Shown here in pieces: positions 43,614 through 50,736 of a stretch of 53,010 bases of DNA. Source of the stretch: Gammaproteobacteria bacterium (lineage in GTDB: Bacteria > Pseudomonadota > Gammaproteobacteria > Steroidobacterales > Woeseiaceae); the NCBI GenBank assembly GCA_029865385.1, contig JAOUGX010000017.1, positions 1 to 53,010 on the forward strand, read 5' to 3'. The notes beneath the pieces are model-generated. The model had not been told where the DNA came from and did no database searches. It was given only the letters and a program-made list of their open reading frames with translations. Position 1 is the first letter of the stretch. Each line of letters begins with the position of its first letter. Both the position numbers and the translations under genes were made by a program.

Positions 43614-43825
43614 GAGTACGTTCCTCCGTTTCTTTTTTGTTCCGGTCATGATACCCGGATTGCCGCGGAATTTTCAGGAGATCCCCGCGGCTGGGCCAGT
43701 GCAAGTCCCGCGTGTGGCGGTGTTCTGGTGTGCAAAGTGATAGCCGGCACAAACCTGATCGCTATACTTTAGAATGAGTGGATCAATTCGACTGCGCTGA
43801 ACGTCCTTTAACAAGGCAGATGATC
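43614..43825. promoter_or_regulatory. Divergent intergenic region before the desaturase-type gene
   Basis: This 212-base gap lies between divergent genes. A TATACT -10-like hexamer is at 43763-43768, upstream of the desaturase start, but no convincing -35 is seen at the right distance. No palindrome or other gene was recognised. In the first ~60 bases there is only the ribosome binding site of the minus-strand gene. Confidence 0.35.
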
Positions 43826-44488
43826 ATGTCCCGGAATTCCGTCGAGTACTCGCGCGAAGCATTTCGCCGGAAATACGTTTCGCCGAACTACTCCGGCCCT
43901 CTGCATCTCGCGACCACCGTAAGTATCTGTCTTGTCGTTGCGCTGTTATGCGCCGTGATGTTGGAAAACGTCCAGCCCCTCGAGTGGCTGACCATTCCAT
44001 TGACATTTCTCTACGCCAATTTAAGCGAGTACCTCGGCCACCGCGGGCCGATGCATCATCGGAAACCGCTGCTCTCGGCCGTATTCCAGCGCCACACGAT
44101 CGAGCACCATGCGTTCTTCACCGATCAGGCCATAAGCTATGAATCCAGCAAGGATTTCAAAGCCGTGCTGTTTCCGCCAATACTCCTGTTCTTTTTCATC
44201 GGAGCATTCGCAGTACCCGCAGGCGCTCTTTTATTTTTCCTTGTAAGCGCCAACGTTGCGTTTCTGTTTATGTTGACCGCCGTGCTGTACTTCCTCAACT
44301 ACGAACTGCTGCACTTTGCCTACCACGTGCGTCCGTCATCATGGATAGGCCGCCTGCCCTTCATGAGCCGCCTGCGACAGCACCACGCACATCACCACAA
44401 TCCACAATTGATGACCCGATACAATTTCAACATCACTTATCCATTGTGTGACTATTTCTTTGGCACGGTATACAAGAATCCCAAATAG
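43826..44488 (+). CDS. Fatty acid hydroxylase/sterol desaturase-type membrane enzyme
   Basis: A ~220-residue integral membrane di-iron enzyme. Histidine boxes run H-R-G-P-M-H-H, H-T-I-E-H-H and R-Q-H-H-A-H-H-H-N, with an extra H-F-A-Y-H, and four membrane helices lie between. This matches the fatty acid hydroxylase superfamily, which inserts hydroxyl groups or double bonds into lipids using O2. The frame is open to GTG 43778 and ATG 43820; ATG 43826 has AAGG nine bases upstream. A diverged duplicate of its last ~38 codons is found at 47448-47570, on the far side of the TIR gene. Confidence 0.85.
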   Translation: MSRNSVEYSREAFRRKYVSPNYSGPLHLATTVSICLVVALLCAVMLENVQPLEWLTIPLTFLYANLSEYLGHRGPMHHRKPLLSAVFQRHTIEHHAFFTDQAISYESSKDFKAVLFPPILLFFFIGAFAVPAGALLFFLVSANVAFLFMLTAVLYFLNYELLHFAYHVRPSSWIGRLPFMSRLRQHHAHHHNPQLMTRYNFNITYPLCDYFFGTVYKNPK

Positions 44489-44569
44489 CTGCAAGCATGT
44501 CCGCAGCCCACGGATACACAGCTTGAAGCCTTGCAGCACCGCATGCGCCAGCGGGCAAAAGGGACACCC

Positions 44570-44804
44570 ATGTCACGACATGCATGGACAGTTGTTTTGT
44601 TCTGCCTGGTGCTCGCCGCCTGAGACCGCGGTTCCTCCGGCAGCGGCGGCCTGCAACCGGTCACCATAGTCCTCGTCGGTCTCGAGCCCCTCACCAGTGC
44701 AACGGCGACGGGTAAGTTCCGCAACAATAGACTATCGCGTTTCTGTGGCAAAATAGCGGACGGCGCCAAGGCTGCAGCTTTAGCTTCACCGACGGGAGCG
44801 TTAA
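44570..44804 (+). pseudogene. Possible lipoprotein gene broken at its lipobox codon
   Basis: A good ribosome binding site (AAAAGGGA) precedes ATG 44570. This encodes M-S-R-H-A-W-T-V-V-L-F-C-L-V-L-A-A and then TGA (44621), exactly where a lipobox Cys (TGC) would be expected. The frame stays open afterward (D-R-G-S-S-G-S-G-G-L-Q-P-V...) past 44804. So this 316-base gap holds a leader that looks like a lipoprotein with a Cys-to-stop change. Alternatively it is only a short translated leader for the TIR gene. No family is recognised in the tail. Confidence 0.35.
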
Positions 44805-47435
44805 TTGGACAAGCCTTTTCCAGCCTACGACGGGGACGGGCCTTATGTGTTCGTTTGTTACGCGCACGATGATTCAAGGATCGTGTACCCGGAGATCCTG
44901 TGGCTGCGGGATCAGGGCATCAATATCTGGTACGACGAGGGCATCAGTCCGGGTGCGGAGTTTCCCGAGAAGCTCGGCAAAGCGATTCTCGGCGCAAGCC
45001 TGGTACTTTTCTACGTAAGCCCGACTTCGGTGAATTCGCGCCATTGTCGCGACGAAGTGTATTTCGGGATCGACAAAAACATACCGGTACTCGCGTCGCA
45101 CATCGCCGCAACAGAAATGCCGCCGGGACTTGCGATGTCGACCGGTACAACGCAAGCACTCATGCGTTACGAGATACGGCAGAAAAATTATCGCAGGAAA
45201 CTGCTTGCCGGCGTAAAACTTCTGAGTGAGTCGCCGGACTATTTCGACCTGGCTTCGATTTCCGCTGAAGCACCTACGTTGCTTTCTGCTTTGTCCCGAT
45301 ACGCGATCCCCGTGTCCCTGCTGGCACTGGTCTCGGTCGCTTCATTTGCCGTTTTTGAGTTCAAACGGTATCTCGATCACGAGGCCGATGTTCGCTGGGC
45401 GAAAGACGAGCTCCTGCCGGAAATCAGAAGCCAACTGGAAGTGAACTGGGGCGACTTTACGGAAACGTATGACCTGGCGCTACAGGCGGAGGAGATCATC
45501 CCGGACGACCCGGGCCTTGCCGACATCTTTGAAACCATATCGATGCGCATCGACATCGACTCGGATCCACCAGGTGCCGACGTTTTCATGAAAGACTATC
45601 GCAGCCCCGAGGAGCAGTGGAGACGGCTGGGCGTTACACCTGTCACGAGCATCCGTGTCCCGGTTGGCGTCTTCCGCTGGAAGTTCGTCAAAGAAGGCTA
45701 TGAGACCGTCACCGCGGCGGCGTCTTCCTGGGACATCAGCCTGAGCGGCAAGATGACCAACAAGGAGCTGCTGCACCCGAACAACATATTCAGAAAGCTG
45801 GACAGGATCGGTGAGCTCCCGCCGGGCACAGTCCGCGTCGCCGGCACAGCAACCCCGCAGGGCGAAGTACGGGACTTCTTCATCGACCGCTACGAGGTGA
45901 CCAACGGCAAATTTCAGAAATTCGTCCAGGCCGGTGCATACAGGAACAAGGATTACTGGCGGCACGACTTCGTCGAGGACGGCGAGGTAATCAGCTGGGA
46001 GGAAGGGATTTCCCGCTTCGTCGATAGCACCGGACGGCCGGGCCCGAGTTCCTGGCTCGGCGGCACATATCCCGACGGAACGGAGAATTATCCGGTCTCC
46101 GGCGTGAGCTGGTACGAAGCCGCCGCGTACGCCGAGTACGCCGGCAAATCGCTGCCAACAGGCATGCACTGGGGAGTAGCGCGAGGCGAGTACTCGCCGC
46201 TCATTCAGTTCCCGCAGCTGGGCGGTTTCGCGCTGTTCGCGCCGTTCAGCAACTTTCGTGGTAAAGGCACTGTCGAGGTGGGCAGTCTGCCGGGCGTCAC
46301 AGCGTACGGCACCTACGATCTCGCCGGAAACGTTCGTGAATGGTGTTCGAACGATACGGCGATGGGCAAGTTGGTGCGGGGCGGATCATTCAGCGACAAC
46401 CCGTATCGATTCTCCGAGTTGAGCCAGGCACCGCCGATGTTCCGCGGCCCGGACTACGGGTTCCGGACGGTCGTCTACCCGGGCGGTCTGAACGTACCCG
46501 AAGCTGCGTTTACAGCCGTTCCGATCAATCCGGCGACGGACTGGTACGACCACGAAGTGGTCTCCGACGAGATCTTCGAAGTTTTCCTGCGCCAGTACGA
46601 TTTCGACGATCTGGATCTGAATGTCCGACAGGAATCGCTGGATAACAGCTCCGAATTATGGACGGTCGAGCGCGTCTCGGTCGATACGCCCTACGGCGAT
46701 GAACGGATGATCATCAACCTGTTCCTGCCGAAAACTTCGGAACCGCCTTTTCAGACCGTCATTTATTTTCCGGGCAGCGCGTCCCTGTTCAAGGAGTCGA
46801 GCAAGGACATCGACCAGTACTACGAATACCCGGTATTCCTGTCATTCCTCGTCAAGACCGGCCGCGCGGTCGCCTACCCCGTTTACAAGGGCACTTTCGA
46901 GCGGCGCGACGACAGGCTGCTGGCAATCCACATGGGCACTAACACTTACCAGTACAGCGAGTTTCTGACTCAGCTGGTGAAAGACTTTCGCCGCACGATC
47001 GATTACCTGGAGACGCGACCGGACATCGACGGAGAGCGACTGGCTTTTTACGGCATGAGCTGGGGCGCCGTCATGGGCGCGATCATTCCTGCCGTCGAGA
47101 CCAGGCCGAAGACCGCCATCATCCTTGCCGGCGGTATCTACGAGGCCGGCCTCCCGGAAGTAAGCCCGATCAACTACGCACCCCGAATAACGATGCCGTT
47201 TCTGATGATGGTCGGGCGATACGATTCGATCGTCGATCAAGAGGCTTCCGCAAAACCGCTGTTCGACCTGATCGGCACTCCGGAGGAGCACAAAGTCCTG
47301 AAAATATACGAGACCGATCACATCCCGCCGAAGAGCGAATACATTTCGGAGATGCTGGCCTGGCTCGACCTGTATCTCGGGCCGGTCGACAAAGCCGCGG
47401 CAACACCTGCAACAGTGTCCCCGGGAGCTTATTGA
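44805..47435 (+). CDS. TIR-TM-PEGA-FGE/SUMF1-hydrolase fusion protein
   Basis: An 876-residue, multi-domain membrane protein. Residues ~10-135 are a TIR domain (Y-V-F-V-C-Y-A-H-D-D-S, I-W-Y-D-E-G-I-S-P-G, and S-R-H-C-R-D-E-V, where the Glu matches the NADase catalytic position). One membrane helix (~166-185) follows. Residues ~245-310 form a PEGA-like fold (S-D-P-P-G-A-D-V). An FGE/SUMF1 domain spans ~338-560 (F-I-D-R-Y-E-V-T-N-G, D-L-A-G-N-V-R-E-W, R-G-G-S-F), but its usual catalytic Cys pair is missing. A C-terminal alpha/beta hydrolase (~620-860) has Ser752 in G-M-S-W-G-A, with G-R-Y-D-S and T-D-H-I-P. TTG start after GGGAG. The kinase-FGE-hydrolase type of protein is the nearest known layout; here TIR replaces the kinase (inference). 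Confidence 0.82.
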   Translation: MDKPFPAYDGDGPYVFVCYAHDDSRIVYPEILWLRDQGINIWYDEGISPGAEFPEKLGKAILGASLVLFYVSPTSVNSRHCRDEVYFGIDKNIPVLASHIAATEMPPGLAMSTGTTQALMRYEIRQKNYRRKLLAGVKLLSESPDYFDLASISAEAPTLLSALSRYAIPVSLLALVSVASFAVFEFKRYLDHEADVRWAKDELLPEIRSQLEVNWGDFTETYDLALQAEEIIPDDPGLADIFETISMRIDIDSDPPGADVFMKDYRSPEEQWRRLGVTPVTSIRVPVGVFRWKFVKEGYETVTAAASSWDISLSGKMTNKELLHPNNIFRKLDRIGELPPGTVRVAGTATPQGEVRDFFIDRYEVTNGKFQKFVQAGAYRNKDYWRHDFVEDGEVISWEEGISRFVDSTGRPGPSSWLGGTYPDGTENYPVSGVSWYEAAAYAEYAGKSLPTGMHWGVARGEYSPLIQFPQLGGFALFAPFSNFRGKGTVEVGSLPGVTAYGTYDLAGNVREWCSNDTAMGKLVRGGSFSDNPYRFSELSQAPPMFRGPDYGFRTVVYPGGLNVPEAAFTAVPINPATDWYDHEVVSDEIFEVFLRQYDFDDLDLNVRQESLDNSSELWTVERVSVDTPYGDERMIINLFLPKTSEPPFQTVIYFPGSASLFKESSKDIDQYYEYPVFLSFLVKTGRAVAYPVYKGTFERRDDRLLAIHMGTNTYQYSEFLTQLVKDFRRTIDYLETRPDIDGERLAFYGMSWGAVMGAIIPAVETRPKTAIILAGGIYEAGLPEVSPINYAPRITMPFLMMVGRYDSIVDQEASAKPLFDLIGTPEEHKVLKIYETDHIPPKSEYISEMLAWLDLYLGPVDKAAATPATVSPGAY

Positions 47436-47447
47436 CACGTCATACTG

Positions 47448-47570
47448 TATTCCAGGTACCGCAGGCCGATGCATCACCACAACTCCAGTCTGATGACCCG
47501 CTACAATTTCAACATTACCTATCCACTGTGCGACCACCTGTTCGGCACCGTGTACAGGAGTGTGGAATAG
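47448..47570 (+). pseudogene. 3' remnant of a second desaturase-type gene
   Basis: The + strand reads S-R-Y-R-R-P-M-H-H-H-N-S-S-L-M-T-R-Y-N-F, then N-I-T-Y-P-L-C-D-H-L-F-G-T-V-Y-R and a TAG. It matches the last ~38 residues of the enzyme at 43826-44488 (H-A-H-H-H-N-P-Q-L-M-T-R-Y-N-F; N-I-T-Y-P-L-C-D-Y-F-F-G-T-V-Y-K). Many differences are at third codon positions, so this is a diverged paralogue, not a fresh copy. No 5' part remains; it starts right behind the TIR gene stop. Confidence 0.85.
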
Positions 47571-47593
47571 TTGCGAAAGTGAATGCCCGACGC

Positions 47594-48094
47594 TCAGTGC
47601 AAAGCTGATCGGTCGGGATTCCGACGGATCCAAAGCAGCTGCAGGCTGACTCCGACCAGGAACAGGATTAACAGCGCCAGGTAGAGTATTCTGAAAACCG
47701 GATCTTCTATGGACTTGAGAACGGGGTTGCCAACCGGCAGACGCAACAGGCCATCGGTTACCGCGGGGATGGAATGGAAGAGCAAGGTTGCCGAGTAACT
47801 GATCGCCTGCACCTGTCGTGACCATTTGCCGAACGCCTTTACAGTTGCAGCAAGCGTCCCGACCGCTAACGCAAGCAGGGTCATCACAGCCAGCGCATGA
47901 CCCGGGCCGAATTCGCCGCGTTGAAAAATGGCCAGGGCCGTGCCCGCAGTCAACAAGGTTGTCGTCAGATAAACCTGTCCCGACCGTGTATGCAGCAGGA
48001 TTTCCTTGAATCTGGCCAGCGTAAAGCCCCCGCTCAAAAGGGCAACGGCACCCATGACCGTGTGAAGCCAGCCCAGCGGAATGATCTCGGGCAT
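47594..48094 (-). CDS. Small multi-helix membrane protein
   Basis: A 166-residue inner membrane protein with about four hydrophobic helices (residues ~8-27, 42-58, 65-85 and 132-154) and short loops. His residues occur at W-L-H-T-V-M, G-P-G-H-A-L and F-H-S-I-P, at helix ends. This layout and the H-T-R-S-G-Q-V-Y turn resemble DUF2306-like membrane proteins; assignment is weak. AGGA a few bases before the ATG supports the start. It points toward the desaturase remnant and stands 59 bases from the methyltransferase gene on the same strand, so they may be co-transcribed. Confidence 0.7.
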   Translation of the reverse strand: MPEIIPLGWLHTVMGAVALLSGGFTLARFKEILLHTRSGQVYLTTTLLTAGTALAIFQRGEFGPGHALAVMTLLALAVGTLAATVKAFGKWSRQVQAISYSATLLFHSIPAVTDGLLRLPVGNPVLKSIEDPVFRILYLALLILFLVGVSLQLLWIRRNPDRSALH

Positions 48095-48152
48095 AAGGAA
48101 TCCTCGTTTCTATTGTCGGGGCGATGCTAGCAGGAATATCCCCGCTTATTCC

Positions 48153-48884
48153 CTATCTTTCCTCGCGTATTAGCGGGACGAAACGAACCGCGATGACATT
48201 CTTGACGATCAGCAGGCCATCCGAATTCTTTGTCAGTACCTGCAGCACTTGCACTTCACCCTCCGCACCTACCGGGATGACCATGCGTCCGCCAACTGCA
48301 AGCTGCTCTATCAGCGGTTGCGGAATATTCTCGGGCGCAGCCGTTACCAGAATTGCGTCAAACGGCGCCTGATCGGGCCAGCCTGCGTAACCATCGCCTA
48401 TTCTGACCGTGACGTTATTGTAACCAAGGCGATCCAGGACACTCTTTGCACGCTGACCGAGCATTTCGATGATTTCTATCGTGTAGACGTGACCCGCCAA
48501 CTCGGACAGAACTGCAGCCTGGTATCCGGAGCCGGTACCGACCTCCAGCACGACATCGTCCTTCGTCACTTCGGCAAGGTCGGTCATCAACGCAACAATG
48601 TAGGGTTGGGAAATTGTCTGCCCGGCACCAATCGGCAATGGCCGGTTCTCGTATGCGTAACGTTTTTGATCGTCGGGCACGAACTCGTGCCGCGGCACCC
48701 GTCCGAGTACCTCCAGCGTTTGGTCACTGATGCGCGGCGCACCATATTCCTCGGTCAATCGGGACTCGTTGCGCAGCTCGTCGACCATCGCTTGCCGCTC
48801 TGACTCGTAATTCATCTGTCCACAGGCACTATTGAGACCGAGACCGGATGCTATCAGCAACAGAACTCCAGAGAATCGGGGCAT
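48153..48884 (-). CDS. pcm: Protein-L-isoaspartate O-methyltransferase, exported as lipoprotein
   Basis: PCMT methylates L-isoaspartyl residues so that damaged proteins can be repaired. The core carries V-P-R-H-E-F-V-P, P-L-P-I-G-A-G-Q-T-I-S-Q-P, the SAM-binding V-L-E-V-G-T-G-S-G-Y-Q-A and the late D-A-I-L-V-T-A-A-P-E. Unusually it has an N-terminal signal peptide ending N-S-A-C-G-Q, which looks like a lipobox, so it would reach the periplasm or outer membrane. SAM is a cytoplasmic cofactor, making that odd. ATG 48884 has GGAG eight bases upstream and is preferred over 48911. Length without the signal is ~220, as usual. Confidence 0.88.
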   Translation of the reverse strand: MPRFSGVLLLIASGLGLNSACGQMNYESERQAMVDELRNESRLTEEYGAPRISDQTLEVLGRVPRHEFVPDDQKRYAYENRPLPIGAGQTISQPYIVALMTDLAEVTKDDVVLEVGTGSGYQAAVLSELAGHVYTIEIIEMLGQRAKSVLDRLGYNNVTVRIGDGYAGWPDQAPFDAILVTAAPENIPQPLIEQLAVGGRMVIPVGAEGEVQVLQVLTKNSDGLLIVKNVIAVRFVPLIREER

Positions 48885-49234
48885 TACGATAACTCCACAA
48901 TACATCGCCAAACAATGACTAACACTAACCTGAATTCCGGCGACAGTTAAACTATTTGGCGTCTGTCCCGCCGAATACCAACGGGACGCTGTAGGTCACG
49001 TTGAGTAACGGCAGGTGATCCTGATTTGGCATCAAAATGCGCGCTGAGGGACGTAGACGGCGGAATGACTCAACTTTCCGACTGTTCCACAGTTCTGTTT
49101 GCCCAGTCGACGCCCGGTATTCTTCCTGAATGCATTCTTTCGCGCGTGGCGAGTATGTGAGTACTAACCACAAGGGCAATATTATTTCATTGTCGTATGA
49201 TTCATTGGCCTTATTGTCTGGTAGGGTAGGAGCT
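48885..49234. other. Divergent intergenic gap with no convincing gene
   Basis: About 350 bases separate pcm (minus) from the cytochrome gene (plus). The minus strand from ~49110 to 48952 reads ...L-P-L-L-N-V-T-Y-S-V-P-L-V-F-G-G-T-D-A-K and a stop. That resembles the last strand of an outer membrane protein and might be a decayed 3' end, but there is no start and the family is not clear. The stretch also must hold promoters for both flanking genes; none was identified with confidence. Confidence 0.4.
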
Positions 49235-49675
49235 ATGAAACAAAATATGATTTTGGTCGTCGGGTGCGTATTGATCGCGACAGCTTGCGCCGAGAAAGAG
49301 CAGGCTACGACCGAAGCGCTGGACAAAGCGCCAATGACCGCGCCCGAAACCGTCGCCCCAACTGCAGAAAATGAGATTTGGCAGAACGAATCGCTTCGCA
49401 TGCACATGCACGACCACGCGGAAACACTCGACGAGCTCAATTTCGCCCTTGCGGACGGCAATCTCGAAGCAGCGAAGACGGCAGCCAAATGGTTGGCGGA
49501 ACATGAATCCGATGTCTCCGTGCAATCCGACTGGCTACCGCACCTGTATCGCATGCGCACGGAAGCAGAGGCGGTTCAAACCGCATCCGATCTTGCGACC
49601 GCACGCGCCGCAGCAGAACGAATCAGCGCGCAATGTCAGGAATGCCATGTTGCCGCTGGAGTCAGCACGCAATAG
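49235..49675 (+). CDS. Cytochrome c'-like lipoprotein with C-terminal haem site
   Basis: A 146-residue lipoprotein whose signal ends I-A-T-A-C (Cys about residue 19). A Thr/Ala/Pro-rich linker and a helical region follow. The haem motif C134-Q-E-C-H138 is placed near the C-terminus, as in cytochrome c' four-helix proteins. An H-M-H-D-H cluster near residue 55 is a possible extra metal or haem ligand site. Cytochromes c' bind NO, CO or metals (family knowledge). The frame is open to 49130, but ATG 49235 just after GTAGGAG gives the proper lipoprotein signal. It stands alone on its strand. Confidence 0.78.
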   Translation: MKQNMILVVGCVLIATACAEKEQATTEALDKAPMTAPETVAPTAENEIWQNESLRMHMHDHAETLDELNFALADGNLEAAKTAAKWLAEHESDVSVQSDWLPHLYRMRTEAEAVQTASDLATARAAAERISAQCQECHVAAGVSTQ

Positions 49676-49776
49676 AAGATATGCGGTTTGACCTCTTTGG
49701 ACAATGAATTTGTCGGAGGCCATTGGAGGAGAAATTATTGACCCTAGGGCGTCCTTCAGGGTGAGGAATGCCCAAG

Positions 49777-49801
49777 GGTGGTCCGAATCAATCGAACCAC
49801 C
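49777..49801. repeat. Inverted repeat after the cytochrome gene
   Basis: GGTGGTCCGA and TCGAACCACC form ten-base arms (one mismatch) around ATCAA. It is ~100 bases past the cytochrome stop and ~250 before the transposase tail. It could be a terminator stem or the hairpin end of a decayed insertion element. No T-run follows it. Confidence 0.5.
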
Positions 49802-50054
49802 GAAACACGGATTTTCAGTTCGAAGTTTAGTTGCTTCAGGCTGTATTTATGAATAGGTTACCGGGGCGGCCGTTGCTTGATTTGCAGTACGGTGCACAAC
49901 GATGCACAGCTGATCCCCGCAAATTTCCCGCAGCCGTCCGTCGCGCCCGACGGCCAATTTTTGCTGATTGACAAGTTTGGGTCGTGGACCTCGGCAGTCG
50001 GCACTGGTACGCGTGAGTCTCAGCACCGAGCCGTGCAGACCGAGACACCGGGAC

Positions 50055-50257
50055 GATGAGCTCAAATGCACTCGCTGCGGCAGCACCATGCGCATCATCG
50101 CACTCATCGATGATGCCGGAGTCATCGAACGCATCCTCAGGCACCTCAGCGTCTGGAGCCCACAGCCCGAGACCCGCTCACCCGCGGCCCGGATCCGCCC
50201 TGGCCCAACGGCGAGACGCTTCCCCTCACCTGTCACCCGGTACCGGACATCGCCTGA
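50055..50257 (+). mobile_element. Decayed transposase C-terminus (IS91-like)
   Basis: One frame gives D-D-E-L-K-C-T-R-C-G-S, then M-R-I-I-A-L-I-D-D-A-G-V-I-E-R-I-L-R-H-L. A shift near 50150 moves to a second frame with A-R-D-P-L-T-R-G-P-D-P-P-W-P-N-G-E-T, then L-P-L-T-C-H-P-V-P-D-I-A and a TGA. From memory this zinc-knuckle plus H-P-V-P-D-I-A tail is typical of IS91-type transposases. No N-terminal catalytic domain is found, and the upstream ~200 bases hold no clear continuation. It is a non-functional relic with at least one frameshift. Confidence 0.6.
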
Positions 50258-50736
50258 ACCGATATCCGAGGATCGCCTTCGGCTCACTCACGGAAAATGC
50301 ACGCTCATAACATGCCGTTCGCGTGTGTTTCAACCATGGCAACCGCCGCCTCTCCGCGCAATGCCCGTTGGCCCGCCATTCGAGCTCGGCGATCAGCTGC
50401 GACACCAGGATTCAACGGTCGTTTTTCGTTCTTCGGAGTTCGACGACGCGATCGAATTTCCTATCCTTTATCTGGCGGAGTTGAACCGCAAAATTTGCAG
50501 CTCGTCGACAGACACATAATCCGGCACGTCAGCGGATGGCAGCAATAGGTCGGATAGTTGCTTGCGCTTTCAGAGCGCGAGCTTGCATTTCGAAAGGCTG
50601 CGATCGGATGCGGTTTCAACCGGTTTATGCAACACATTCATTAGCCCTCTCGGCTGGCGAGCAAAACTGCAGTGTATTTGCTCATGGTTCGTCAATAGCT
50701 TTCATAGAAGGCAAAACCGGTGTCTGCCGAGCAAGG
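50258..50736. other. Non-coding stretch after the transposase relic
   Basis: About 480 bases contain no reading frame that looks like protein; the frames present have Arg/Ser-rich, shadow-like composition. It probably includes the former 3' end of the insertion element and old flanking DNA. I see no repeats, hairpins or promoter motifs that I would defend. Confidence 0.5.

Noticed and set aside
44388-47570. Recent target-site duplication around the TIR gene
   Set aside because: The two desaturase 3' ends differ at many third codon positions, so they are old paralogues rather than direct repeats made by a recent insertion.
48952-49110. Minus-strand end resembling the last strand of an outer membrane protein
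   Set aside because: Only ~50 codons, no start and no family match, so it is mentioned in the intergenic entry but not called as a gene.
49847-50287. Minus-strand frame of 146 codons in the transposase relic region
   Set aside because: It is antisense to the recognisable transposase tail and shows shadow-like Arg/Ser-rich composition.
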